DNA of 31,802 bases from an uncultured Campylobacter sp. (GTDB lineage Bacteria; Campylobacterota; Campylobacteria; Campylobacterales; Campylobacteraceae), in contig NZ_CALBWL010000028.1 of assembly GCF_937973075.1 (NCBI RefSeq), positions 1-31,802 of the forward strand, written 5' to 3'. This document shows, in pieces, positions 7,046-15,333 of this stretch. The notes under the pieces were generated by a model. It made no database searches. It saw nothing but the letters and a program-made list of their open reading frames with translations, and was not told the origin of the DNA. Position 1 is the first letter of the stretch. Each line of letters starts with the position of its first letter. The translations under genes and the position numbers were made by a program.

Positions 7046-9223
7046 TTAAAATTTAGCGAATTTCAATCTGATAGAATTTAGCACGACCGTCACGGAGCTA
7101 AAGCACATCGCTGCAGCGCCGTACATCGGCTTTAAAAGCACGCCAAGCGCCGGATATAGCGCGCCTGCTGCGATCGGGATACATACGGCGTTGTAAAACA
7201 GCGCCCAGAAGAGGTTTTGCTTGATCGTCCGCATGGCGGCACCCGATAAGCGAAATAGATATAGCACGCTTGCAAGGTCGTTTTTTATAAAAATCACGTC
7301 GCCCGCGCCCTTGGCTACGTCGCTGCCGCCGTTCATTGCGACGCCGATACTAGCGGCTTTTAAGCTCGGTGCGTCATTGACGCCGTCGCCCACGAAAAGC
7401 ACCCGCTTGCCCTCATCCGTCAGGGATTTGATGAACTCATATTTGCCGCTTGGAAGCACTCCGCTTCTTACCTCGTCGATGCTAAGGCTGCGAGCGACAA
7501 AATTTGCCGTTTTGGCGTTATCGCCCGTTAGCATGACGGTTTTTACGCCTCTGTTTTGTAGCGTCTGAATGACGCCGCGCGCTTCGGCTCTGATCTCGTC
7601 GCTAAATGCGATGAAGCCTGCGTAAGAGCCGCCTATCGCGCAGTAAACGACGCCGAAGCCCTTGTCTAAAAGCTCCTCCGCTTCTACTTCGACGCCCGCA
7701 TCTACGCCGCGCTCGCGCAGAAAGCCCGCGCTTCCGCAAAGGATTTCGCCGGTTGGATTTTTAGCGACGATCCCCTTGCCCGCGATGCTTTCGAACTCGC
7801 CGTTAAGCTTAGAAATTTCGCCGAATTTCAGCTCGGCAAATTTTACGATCGCCTTTGAGATCGGATGCTCGCTAAGCTTTTGCGCGCTTGCCAGAGCGTA
7901 GAGATCTTGGGCGCTCAGATCGCTGAAGCTTACCGAAATTTCGCCCTTGCTAAGCGTGCCGGTTTTATCAAAAACCGCGACGTCTGCGTCCTTTAAAATT
8001 TCTAAAATTTCTGGATTTTTGATTAAAATTCCAGCCTTTGCGGCGTTTGAGATTGCGCAAACGATCGCAATCGGCGTCGCAAGCCCTAGCGCGCACGGGC
8101 AAGAGATGATAAGCACGCAGATAGCGGCGGATGCGGCGTATGAGAGCCGCCCGTCAAGCGCCATCCACGCTATAAAGCTAGCAAGCGCGATCAAAATCAC
8201 CGCGGGCACGAAGATATTTGAAATTTTATCGGCAAAGCGCGCGATCGGCATCTTTTTGTTGCCCGCCTCGTTCAGCAAATTTTTAATCTCGGCAAGCAGC
8301 GTCTGATGCGAAAATTTCGTCACTTTCACGTAGATGACGCCGTCCGTGCTGACGCAGCCTGCGTTTACCTCATCGCCTACGCTTTTATAAACCGCCAAGC
8401 TCTCGCCGCTGATCAGCGAAGCGTCAATCTGCGCGCCGCCTTCTACGATAAGCCCGTCGCAAGGGATGCGCGAGCCGTTTTTTACGAGCACCTTGTCGCC
8501 GGGCTTTAGCGCTTCTGCGCGCACTTCGGCTATCGTGCCGTCGTCTTTGATCAAAAGCGCGGTTTTAGGGCTTAGATCGATTAACCCCTTGATGTAGTCG
8601 TTCGCCTTCATCTTGCTGCGCTCTTCAAGGTATTTGCCGAGCGAAATAAAGGCGATTATCATCGAGGCGGACGAGAAATAAAGATTGGTAAATTCATTCT
8701 GCGCGCCGTGCGTATAGACCCACACCGCGGCCGTTAGCGAATAGGCAAACGCAAAAAAGCTTCCCATCGCCACGAGCACGTTCATATCGAAGCTTCTGTT
8801 TTTCAGCGAACCGTAAGCGTGATAAAAGAAGTTCTTGCCGCAGTAAAACAGGCTCACACACGCCATCGCCGCGCAAAGTAGCGCCTTTGGAACGAAGCTT
8901 AAAAACCCGCTCATCTCCACCGCCATTACCGCCGCGGCTAAAATGAGAGCGAGGATTAGCCTAAATAGCGCCGCTTTGAGGTTGCGCCGCTTTTTGCGCT
9001 CCAAATCCTCGTAATCTACGGCGATGTCGTAGCCTAGCTTTTTGATCTTGGCTTTTAGCGTCTCCTCAAGCGCTGGATCAGCAAGTACGAACTCGCCGCT
9101 GCCGTTTGCGAAATTTACGTGCGCCTCCTGTACCCCCTCGATCTTGCGACTTACCCGCTCGATCGCGTTAGAGCAGTTTACGCAGCTCATCCCGACGATA
9201 TTTAGAGTGATTTTGCTTGACAT
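7046..9223 (-). CDS. copA: Copper-exporting P1B-type ATPase
   Basis: ATP-driven Cu(I) exporter in the inner membrane, 725 aa. In order: one N-terminal heavy-metal domain with GMSCVNC (C14, C17), paired membrane helices from about 84, the actuator motif SGES at 272-275, the ion-channel motif CPC at 375-377, the phosphorylation site DKTGT at 419-423, the HP dipeptide at 453-454, and GDGVNDAP at 612-619. The last helices carry YN and MCFSSVTVVLNS, the pattern of the Cu+ subgroup. Length is normal. It lies 3 nt after copZ with only a weak RBS, so translation probably depends on the chaperone gene. Copper induction is likely by analogy, but no regulator gene is present here. Confidence 0.96.
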   Translation of the reverse strand: MSSKITLNIVGMSCVNCSNAIERVSRKIEGVQEAHVNFANGSGEFVLADPALEETLKAKIKKLGYDIAVDYEDLERKKRRNLKAALFRLILALILAAAVMAVEMSGFLSFVPKALLCAAMACVSLFYCGKNFFYHAYGSLKNRSFDMNVLVAMGSFFAFAYSLTAAVWVYTHGAQNEFTNLYFSSASMIIAFISLGKYLEERSKMKANDYIKGLIDLSPKTALLIKDDGTIAEVRAEALKPGDKVLVKNGSRIPCDGLIVEGGAQIDASLISGESLAVYKSVGDEVNAGCVSTDGVIYVKVTKFSHQTLLAEIKNLLNEAGNKKMPIARFADKISNIFVPAVILIALASFIAWMALDGRLSYAASAAICVLIISCPCALGLATPIAIVCAISNAAKAGILIKNPEILEILKDADVAVFDKTGTLSKGEISVSFSDLSAQDLYALASAQKLSEHPISKAIVKFAELKFGEISKLNGEFESIAGKGIVAKNPTGEILCGSAGFLRERGVDAGVEVEAEELLDKGFGVVYCAIGGSYAGFIAFSDEIRAEARGVIQTLQNRGVKTVMLTGDNAKTANFVARSLSIDEVRSGVLPSGKYEFIKSLTDEGKRVLFVGDGVNDAPSLKAASIGVAMNGGSDVAKGAGDVIFIKNDLASVLYLFRLSGAAMRTIKQNLFWALFYNAVCIPIAAGALYPALGVLLKPMYGAAAMCFSSVTVVLNSIRLKFAKF

Positions 9224-9226
9224 CCG

Positions 9227-9451
9227 TTAGTTTTCGCAGGCTAGCTTTTCTGCGACGCTAAAGCCCAAATCGTCCATCTCCTCTTTAAATTTAGCCTCGT
9301 CGCGCGGATCTAAGCTTAAACTCACCACTCCGCTTGCCACGTCCACCTCGATCTCGCCGAAATCGTCCTTAAGCGCGTTTTTGATCGTCCTCGCGCAGTT
9401 TTCGCAGTGTATATTTTGCGCCTTAAATTTTACGCTTTGTTTCAAAGCCAT
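9227..9451 (-). CDS. copZ: Copper chaperone, heavy-metal-associated domain
   Basis: Small cytoplasmic metallochaperone of 74 aa with a single HMA fold. The binding site is IHCENC (C16, C19), followed by the usual alternation of helix and strand. Such proteins (CopZ, or CopP in Helicobacter) hand Cu(I) to the HMA domain of CopA, which is the next gene. The start ATG follows a strong AAAGGAGAGG. It is the first gene of a two-gene operon divergent from yebC, so both promoters share the 132-bp interval 9452-9583. Confidence 0.92.
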   Translation of the reverse strand: MALKQSVKFKAQNIHCENCARTIKNALKDDFGEIEVDVASGVVSLSLDPRDEAKFKEEMDDLGFSVAEKLACEN

Positions 9452-9481
9452 GAGCCTCTCCTTTGGATTAAAATTTCAAAA

Positions 9482-9487
9482 CTTATA
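9482..9487 (-). promoter_or_regulatory. -10 box of copZ-copA promoter
   Basis: TATAAG on the minus strand in the context TAGTATAAG, about 31 nt before the copZ ATG. No clear -35 or metalloregulator dyad was recognised. Confidence 0.45.
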
Positions 9488-9544
9488 CTACTTTTTAATA
9501 AATTTTATTTCAACGCCCGCTCCTGAAATTTAAGGGTTTTTCGT

Positions 9545-9550
9545 TATAAT
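9545..9550 (+). promoter_or_regulatory. -10 box of yebC promoter
   Basis: TATAAT in GTTATAAT, 33 nt before the yebC ATG, with RBS AAGGA at 9574-9578. It fits a Campylobacter sigma-70 promoter and would drive yebC, the cyclophilin gene and acpS. Confidence 0.6.
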
Positions 9551-9583
9551 CACCCGTTTTTAATTTAAGCTTTAAGGAATTTT

Positions 9584-10318
9584 ATGGGACGAGCTTTTGA
9601 ATACAGACGCGCTTCAAAAGAAGCTAGATGGGGGAAGATGAGCAAACTTTTCCCAAAACTGGGCAAGGCCATAACGATGGCTGCGAAAGAGGGCGGCGAA
9701 GATCCGCTGATGAACTCCAAGCTGCGCGCCGCGATCGCCACGGCAAAGGCGCAAAATATGCCCAAAGACAACATCGATGCGGCTATCAAGCGCGCTAGCG
9801 GCAAGGATAGCGCCGATATCAAAACGATCTTTTACGACGGCAAGGCGCCGCACGGCGCGCTTTTAATAATCGAATGCGCCACCGATAACCCGACCCGCAC
9901 CGTCGCGAACGTTAAGTCGATTTTAAACAAAGCTAAGGGCGAGTTTTTGCCGAGCGGCAGTTTGAAATTTATGTTTTCGCACAAGGCCGTTTTTGAGACT
10001 AAGCTACCGAGCCGCGACATCGAGGAGCTGGAGCTTGAGCTCATCGACTTCGGTCTTAGCGAGCTTGAGATCAACGAGTTTGAAAACGATAAGGGCGAGC
10101 TCGAAAAGACGCTTCTAATCTACGGCGAATACGAGAGCTTCGGCACTCTAAACGAGGGGATCGAAAAGATAGGGCTTGAGATCATCAGCGCAAGCTTAAA
10201 ATTCGTCGCCAACGAAAAGCACGAATTTAGCGAGGAGCAGCTGGGCGACATAGACGCGCTGCTCGAGCGGCTAGAGGACGACGACGACGTGCAGGCAGTT
10301 TACACCAACATCGCATAG
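9584..10318 (+). CDS. yebC: YebC/PmpR-family protein (TACO1-like)
   Basis: Cytoplasmic protein of 244 aa with the full YebC fold. The N-terminal signature is GRAFEYRR and SKLFPKLGKAI, followed by EGGEDPLMNSKLRAAI and NMPKDNIDAAIKR. The acidic domains end in LLERLEDDDDVQAVYTNI. The family was long called a transcriptional regulator; work on homologues indicates a role in translation, easing ribosome stalling at proline-rich stretches. The sequence cannot tell which applies here. Length is standard. It is first of a plus-strand run, 8 nt before the cyclophilin gene. Confidence 0.94.
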   Translation: MGRAFEYRRASKEARWGKMSKLFPKLGKAITMAAKEGGEDPLMNSKLRAAIATAKAQNMPKDNIDAAIKRASGKDSADIKTIFYDGKAPHGALLIIECATDNPTRTVANVKSILNKAKGEFLPSGSLKFMFSHKAVFETKLPSRDIEELELELIDFGLSELEINEFENDKGELEKTLLIYGEYESFGTLNEGIEKIGLEIISASLKFVANEKHEFSEEQLGDIDALLERLEDDDDVQAVYTNIA

Positions 10319-10326
10319 GAGAAAAA

Positions 10327-10821
10327 ATGGAAAGCTTAAAAATTTACGACATCGACGCAGCGGCTTTGGCGCGCGATAAATACGCCGTGATAAAAACCGA
10401 AAAGGGCGATATGAAGCTGGAGCTTTTCGCAGGCGAAGCCCCGCAGGCGGTTACGAATTTCGCTAGCCTTGCTCGCAGCGGATTTTACAAGGGGCTAAAT
10501 TTTCACCGCGTAATTCCAAATTTCGTAATCCAAGGCGGCTGCCCGCGCGGCACCGGCACGGGAGGTCCCGGCTGGCGCATAAAGTGCGAATGCGACCGCC
10601 AAAAGCACAAGCACGTGCGCGGCGCACTTTCGATGGCGCACGCGGGGCGCGATACGGGCGGGAGTCAGTTTTTCGTCTGCCACAGCGCGCAGCCGCACCT
10701 AGACGGCGTGCACACGGTGTTTGGACAAATCGTGGATCAGCCTAGCCTGGCGGTTTTGGACGCGATCAGACAGGGCGATAAGATCATCGACATCGAGATT
10801 AAAGAGAGCCTGCAATCGTGA
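10327..10821 (+). CDS. ppiB: Cyclophilin-type peptidyl-prolyl cis-trans isomerase
   Basis: Protein-folding enzyme of 164 aa without a signal peptide, so cytoplasmic. Cyclophilin core motifs are FHRVIPNFVIQGG, the GTGTGGPGW loop, and LSMAHAGRDTGGSQFFVCH followed by PHLDGVHTVFG. The tryptophan that contacts cyclosporin in the human protein is a histidine here (HLDGVH), as in many bacterial forms. The RBS AGGAGA lies directly after the yebC stop. Length matches the small single-domain family. The symbol is by similarity. Confidence 0.9.
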   Translation: MESLKIYDIDAAALARDKYAVIKTEKGDMKLELFAGEAPQAVTNFASLARSGFYKGLNFHRVIPNFVIQGGCPRGTGTGGPGWRIKCECDRQKHKHVRGALSMAHAGRDTGGSQFFVCHSAQPHLDGVHTVFGQIVDQPSLAVLDAIRQGDKIIDIEIKESLQS

Positions 10822-10849
10822 TTAAATTTAAACCGCGGGGCGCCAGACC

Positions 10850-11221
10850 GTGATAAAGATCGGCACGGACATAACCGCGGTGCGCAGGATCGCGGCGCTG
10901 CGCGCAAAATACGGAGCGAAATTTCTAAAGCGTATTTTGAAAAAATCCGAACGCTCCTCCGCGCTGCGCGACGAAAGTATCGCGGGCATCTATGCCGCCA
11001 AAGAGGCGCTTAGCAAGGCGCTAGGCACTGGCATCGGCGCGGAATTCGGCTTTAAAGACGCTAAAATTTACAAAGACGCCCTGGGCGCACCGCATTTAAA
11101 AATCCGTAAAAAAATCCGTAAAAAATTTCATATCAAATCCGCAAGCCTTAGCATCACGCACGACGCAAACGTCGCAATCGCCGTAGTCGCACTAAAACTC
11201 AATAAACCGCGCTCAAAGTAA
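10850..11221 (+). CDS. acpS: Holo-[acyl-carrier-protein] synthase
   Basis: Transfers 4-phosphopantetheine from CoA to the acyl carrier protein, activating fatty acid synthesis. It is a cytoplasmic protein of 123 aa. The family signature is complete: IGTDI at the N-terminus (catalytic Asp), AAKEALSKALGTGI with the second metal-binding residue, and SITHD near the C-terminus. The Lys/Ile-rich LKIRKKIRKKFHIK insertion is a local duplication of IRKK. The start is GTG at 10850, since no ATG is in place; the RBS is poor (GGGG). It is third in the plus-strand run, 28 nt after the cyclophilin. Confidence 0.92.
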   Translation: MIKIGTDITAVRRIAALRAKYGAKFLKRILKKSERSSALRDESIAGIYAAKEALSKALGTGIGAEFGFKDAKIYKDALGAPHLKIRKKIRKKFHIKSASLSITHDANVAIAVVALKLNKPRSK

Positions 11222-12361
11222 CGAAGCGAAGCAGCGCACGGCAGCAAGAACTCCGCGTAAATTCTGTATAAATTTTGCACGACGAAATTTATGAGGTTAG
11301 GCGCAGATTATGTAGAGTAGTATTTCGCGGCGCAGTACACGATACGGCAGCAAACTTTGCCTATCTCAAATTTTATATTTGCCGACTTAAAATTCTACAT
11401 TCATGGATGAAATTTTAGAGCACAAAATTTACCGTAACGAAATTTTGAAATTTCATTGCGCCGCAGAATTTTGCTTTAAATTTAAGACATGGAATTTTAT
11501 AGCGGTGAGGCGGCATAAACTCAAAAGGTAAAATTTCAGCCTGGAATTTAACGGCAGGAGCGTAGATTTTCTATTAAAATTTCACGGCGAAATCGTGCTC
11601 TGAAATTTTAAACGGATGCAAAGTCTGTTCCGCTTAATCTATCGCATCATCAGGGATTAAACGAAAGTTTGTGGGTGACGAACACGCGCTGCGGCGGCGT
11701 GTGTTTATCGCACCAATCTCAAGCAAGAAGCTTTTGTGCCGTATCTATGCCAAATAAATACCGCGATAACGCAGCTACGATCTTCACGCTATGCGCAAAA
11801 AGACGGGGCTTGTGTCGCTATATTTACCGCTCAGTCTTCCGCTAGCTTGAGCACACACAGATAAGCGGCGCGCCCACAGCAGCGAGCGATCAAAATTTAC
11901 ACGGCGAAATTTAAAGATGAAATTCCGCGGGTTGTAAATTTAGCGCTAAATTTTTAAAATTTCACGGCGGCGCAAATTTTAAAATTCTATGCAGAGCGTA
12001 TTTAAAATTTTAAGCCGCGAGCTCACGGGGCTAAATTTAGCCGCCAAGAAGTTTGCAAGTCTCTGCAAAAAGAAATTTTATCAGGGCGCGACGCCGCAAA
12101 AATTTTCAATTGCTCGTATTTGGGCGGCGGGCTTATGCGGCTTACGTTTTAGCGCGAAGTATAAATTTTAATTGTATATATTTTGATCGCTGCGAGACTG
12201 CGCCCAAAGCCGCTCTATATTTAGAGTTACATAAATTTAAATCACCCGCGCCAAGCTACGATTAAATTTAGAACGTAAAGCGTGGTCGCAGCGTCGGCTT
12301 ACGTCAAAACGCCTAAAACTACGACTAAAATTCCAAGCCGCGACCGAATCTTACGCGCAAC
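11222..12361. other. Long gene-free stretch rich in AAATTTT blocks
   Basis: About 1.1 kb with no gene supportable on either strand. Two sub-regions, 11222-11620 and 11880-12080, consist largely of AAATTTT/AATTTC cores set in GCGG-like spacers. Cores at 11410, 11425 and 11440 are exactly 15 bp apart; others are 11-20 apart. The middle (11640-11880) is GC-richer and might be decayed coding sequence, but no family is recognisable. A short frame at 11989-12171 lacks an RBS and was not accepted. Confidence 0.5.
11936..11953. repeat. Perfect 18-bp palindrome, copy 1
   Basis: AAATTTAGCGCTAAATTT, self-complementary over all 18 bases, in gene-free DNA. An identical copy is at 20113-20130. It may be a protein-binding site or only a product of the local AAATTT composition. 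Confidence 0.6.
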
Positions 12362-12385
12362 AAAAGGCGGGCTACTCCGCCTTTT
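12362..12385 (-). terminator. Terminator overlapping the DAHP synthase stop codon
   Basis: AAAAGGCGG and CCGCCTTTT form a perfect 9-bp stem with a 6-nt loop. The stop TAG (12374-12372) lies in the loop. A T-run follows on both strands (TTTTGTTG on the minus strand, TTTTTT on the plus), so it could work in either direction. Confidence 0.8.
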
Positions 12386-13715
12386 TTAGATTATCGGCGA
12401 GCAAAAACGCAAGCTCTAGCGCCTGATCTGCGTTTAGGCGCGGATCGCACTGCGTTTCGTAGCGCTGTTTTAGCGTCTCTTGCGTCACGTTAAACGAGCC
12501 ACCCGTGCACTCGGTGACGTTTTGACCGGTCATCTCAAGATGGATACCGCCCGCATGCGTGCCCTCCGCGGCGTGGATCTCAAAAAAGCTCTGAACCTCA
12601 CTTAAAATTTTAGAAAATTCGCGCGTTTTGTAGCCGTTCGCGGCCTTGACGGTGTTGCCGTGCATCGGATCGATGCTGTATAGGATCGCCCTGCCCTCGC
12701 GCTTTAGCTCGCGTAAAATTTGCGGCAGCCGCGCGCCGATCTTATCCGCGCCCATGCGGATGATGACGTTTAGCCTGCCTGCTTCGTTTTGCGGATTGAG
12801 CTTGTCGCAAAGGCGCAAAATTTCATCCGCAGTGCCGCTAGGGCCGATCTTGACGCCGAGAGGGTTTTTGATACCGCTTAAAAAATGCACGTGCGCATCG
12901 TCCGCGCCGCGCGTGCGCTCGCCGATCCAAAGCATGTGCGCCGAGCAATCGTACCAATCGCCGCTGGTGCTGTCGATGCGCGTCAGACACTCCTCATAGT
13001 GCAGCAGCAGCGCCTCGTGCGAGGTGTAAAGCACCGTCTCGGCAAGGCTCGGAGAATTCGCGGCGCTCAGTCCGCATGCCTCCATAAATTTAAGCGTGCG
13101 CGAAATTTCATCGCTCAGCTCGTTAAATTTAGCCTCCAGCTCGCCCTTTTTCAAAAAGCCCAAATTCCACTTATGCACCTCGTGCAGGTTCGCAAGACCG
13201 CCGCGAGAAAAGGCGCGGAGCAGATTCAGCGTCGAAGCGCTTTGATGATACGCCTCGATCATGCGCGCAGGATCCGGCTTGCGCGCCGCTTCGCTAAACT
13301 CAAATCCGTTGATTATGTCGCCGCGGTAGCTAGGCAAGCTCACGCCGCCAACCTCTTCGAAGTCGCTGCTGCGTGGCTTTGCGAACTGCCCTGCGATACG
13401 ACCTACCTTCACGACGGGGCGACCCGCTGCAAAGGTAAGAATGATCGCCATCTGAAGCATTACCTTAAACATATCGCGGATATTATTCGCGCTAAAATCA
13501 TTAAAACTCTCCGCGCAATCGCCGCCTTGAAGCAAAAACGATTTGCCCTCGCTGGCGCGCGCGAGCTCGGCTTTTAGGTTGCGAACCTCGCCCGCAAAAA
13601 TTAACGGCGGCAGCTTGTAAAGGCGCTCTTTAGCGACCTGCACCGCACTTTCATCCTGATAAATCGGCTGCTGTAAAATTTTATAATCTTTCCACGACGT
13701 CCTACTCCAACTCAT
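12372..13715 (-). CDS. 3-deoxy-7-phosphoheptulonate synthase, class II
   Basis: DAHP synthase joins phosphoenolpyruvate and erythrose 4-phosphate, the entry to the shikimate pathway. It is cytoplasmic, 447 aa from the ATG at 13715. That start is preferred because AAGGAG lies 5 nt upstream; a GTG six bases earlier would overlap the RBS. The class II (plant/Helicobacter-type) features are present: an N-terminus beginning SWSRTSWKDY, LLQGGDCAESF, VGRIAGQFAKPRS, LWIGERTRG, IRMGADKIG, DPMHGNT and GGIHLEMTGQNVTEC. The metal and substrate residues in these blocks look intact. It ends on its own terminator hairpin and is divergent from rarD. Confidence 0.95.
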   Translation of the reverse strand: MSWSRTSWKDYKILQQPIYQDESAVQVAKERLYKLPPLIFAGEVRNLKAELARASEGKSFLLQGGDCAESFNDFSANNIRDMFKVMLQMAIILTFAAGRPVVKVGRIAGQFAKPRSSDFEEVGGVSLPSYRGDIINGFEFSEAARKPDPARMIEAYHQSASTLNLLRAFSRGGLANLHEVHKWNLGFLKKGELEAKFNELSDEISRTLKFMEACGLSAANSPSLAETVLYTSHEALLLHYEECLTRIDSTSGDWYDCSAHMLWIGERTRGADDAHVHFLSGIKNPLGVKIGPSGTADEILRLCDKLNPQNEAGRLNVIIRMGADKIGARLPQILRELKREGRAILYSIDPMHGNTVKAANGYKTREFSKILSEVQSFFEIHAAEGTHAGGIHLEMTGQNVTECTGGSFNVTQETLKQRYETQCDPRLNADQALELAFLLADNLKKAE

Positions 13716-13745
13716 ATCCACTCCTTAAATTTCCTAAATCTTGCG

Positions 13746-13751
13746 ATTATA
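13746..13751 (-). promoter_or_regulatory. -10 box of DAHP synthase promoter
   Basis: TATAAT on the minus strand in GGGTATAATCGC, about 30 nt before the ATG at 13715. The divergent gene rarD has a weaker TAAAAT at 13784-13789 on the plus strand. Confidence 0.55.
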
Positions 13752-13819
13752 CCCAAATAAGCTTTTATTAACCCAAAAAATCTTAAAATAGCGCCTTTAG
13801 GCAATTTGGAAGGAATTTT

Positions 13820-14692
13820 ATGGAAGAAAACCGCACTAAAGGGCTAATGCTTGCATTTGCGACCTTTTTTATGTGGGGCGTTTTCCCGATATTTTTCAAG
13901 CTCATAAAGGACGTGGACGCGGTGCAAATTTTAGCGCATCGCGTCGTTTGGTCCTTCGCGCTGCTGCTTGTTTTTCTCTGCTTTACGCACCGTTTAAAAA
14001 ACGTCGCGCGGCTTCTTAGCACCCCTAAAATCGCTCTCACGCTGCTTTGTACGGGACTACTTATCAGCACAAACTGGGGTATTTATATCTACGCGGTAAA
14101 TTCCGATCAAATTTTAGCCACGAGTCTCGGATATTTCATAAATCCTCTATTTTCGGTGCTTTTGGGCGCTTTGTTTCTACGCGAGCGGCTAAGTACGGCG
14201 GCCAAGCTTTCCCTGCTGCTAGCCTTTGCAGCGATCGGCGTGCAAATTTACGCGCTAGGCAGGCTGCCGATAATCTCGCTCGTGCTGCCGCTTAGCTTTG
14301 CATTTTACGGCCTCATTCGCAAAAAAGTAAGCGTGCCTAGCTTTGAGGGGCTGTTTTGCGAGACGACGCTGATGCTGCTGCCTGCGCTTGCGTTTCTGAT
14401 CTACTGCGCGCTGAAAGGAAGCGGCGCCTTCGGCTTTAACGTAAGCGGCGCGCTGCTGTTTGCAAGCGGACTGATTACGATTTTGCCGCTGCTTACCTTC
14501 GCTGTAAGCACGCAGTATCTGCCGCTATCTACGATCGGCTTTATGCAATACATCAGCCCCAGCATGAGTATGCTAATCGCGGTATTTATCTACGGCGAGG
14601 AGCTTGAGACTTACAAAATTTTAAGCTTTTCGCTAATTTGGTTCGGGCTCGCGGTCGTGGGCCTGGACGGCTTAAGGAGAAAAAATGGCTAA
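13820..14692 (+). CDS. rarD: RarD-type EamA/DMT-superfamily permease
   Basis: Inner-membrane protein of 290 aa with ten hydrophobic segments, the layout of two EamA halves. The beginning KGLMLAFATFFMWGVFPIFF and the block QILAHRVVWSFALL are characteristic of RarD. STNWGIYIYAVNSDQILATS and GFMQYISPSMSMLIAVFIYG also match the family. RarD is named from an E. coli chloramphenicol phenotype; its true substrate is not established. The RBS GGAAGGA precedes the ATG. The last 8 nt overlap the next gene, pointing to co-translation. Confidence 0.88.
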   Translation: MEENRTKGLMLAFATFFMWGVFPIFFKLIKDVDAVQILAHRVVWSFALLLVFLCFTHRLKNVARLLSTPKIALTLLCTGLLISTNWGIYIYAVNSDQILATSLGYFINPLFSVLLGALFLRERLSTAAKLSLLLAFAAIGVQIYALGRLPIISLVLPLSFAFYGLIRKKVSVPSFEGLFCETTLMLLPALAFLIYCALKGSGAFGFNVSGALLFASGLITILPLLTFAVSTQYLPLSTIGFMQYISPSMSMLIAVFIYGEELETYKILSFSLIWFGLAVVGLDGLRRKNG

Positions 14693-15095
14693 TTTCGCTT
14701 TGATGTTCGCAGTTGCCCTTGCGGTGGGTGCGCTCGTGTATTTTCAGGTCCAAAAAGCTTCCGCTCGTGCAGACGCCGCAGACCCAGAGCTTAGCTCGCA
14801 AAGGTATGTGAAATTTTGCGATATTTTAGAGGACAAACTGCGAGCTCTTGAGCGGCTAGAGCTGCGCGATGAGGGGGCTCGCGAGAGCTATCTAGGCGAG
14901 CTTGAGGCCCTTAGTAAGGAGTTAGTTTATATCAAAACGATGCATCAAAGCAACCTAAACCCCGCCGTGTGGGAGGGCAAGCTATTTGAGTTTCTCAATA
15001 AAACGGACGCGCTTATCGAAAAATACGCCGCGGGCGCAGAACGCTCGCTGCAAGACTGGCGCAAGCAGCTGGAGATGGAATTTAAGAGCTTATAG
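14685..15095 (+). CDS. Small membrane-anchored helical protein, function unknown
   Basis: No family recognised. 136 aa: one N-terminal hydrophobic segment (FALMFAVALAVGALVYFQV, residues about 4-22), followed by a charged, almost wholly helical region with coiled-coil character (LRALERLELRDEGARES, YLGELEALSKELVYIK). The topology suggests anchoring in the inner membrane with the helical part in the periplasm or cytoplasm; which one is not clear. It overlaps rarD by 8 nt and has the RBS AGGAGA inside rarD. Codon use looks like that of the neighbours. Confidence 0.75.
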   Translation: MANFALMFAVALAVGALVYFQVQKASARADAADPELSSQRYVKFCDILEDKLRALERLELRDEGARESYLGELEALSKELVYIKTMHQSNLNPAVWEGKLFEFLNKTDALIEKYAAGAERSLQDWRKQLEMEFKSL

Positions 15096-15162
15096 TCGCG
15101 ATCCTTAAGATATCAAAATTAGGCTACATATAATAATCGGCTCGGCATAAAAGGCTTAATCG

Positions 15163-15333
15163 ATGAACCTAAAATGGTAAAATTTAGCCGCAGTACTAAG
15201 CCAAATACAGCTACAAGACAAGCTCGATCCAAAAATCAATAAAATTCCAAGCGCGCTGAAAAATCTTAAAAATTTACAAACTCTGCAAAAATTCAAAGGA
15301 AAATTTATAGTCTTGCCACAAGGATCACAATAA
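15163..15333 (+). pseudogene. Leucine-rich-repeat-like gene remnant
   Basis: Plus-strand reading from the ATG at 15163 gives MNLKW, then an in-frame TAA at 15178-15180, then 50 open codons to TAA at 15331-15333. The open part contains KINKIPSALKNLKNLQTLQ, with leucines spaced as in leucine-rich repeats, and ends VLPQGSQ. This looks like the degraded end of an LRR protein rather than chance sequence, but it is short and lies in AT-rich DNA. No upstream portion was found. Confidence 0.3.

Noticed and set aside
7221..8509. Several plus-strand frames of 67-119 codons
   Set aside because: Antisense shadows of copA, explained by its GC-rich third positions.
11989..12265. Overlapping plus-strand frames of 60-70 codons
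   Set aside because: No RBS, inside AAATTTT repeat-like DNA, and two frames open at once, as expected for biased composition.
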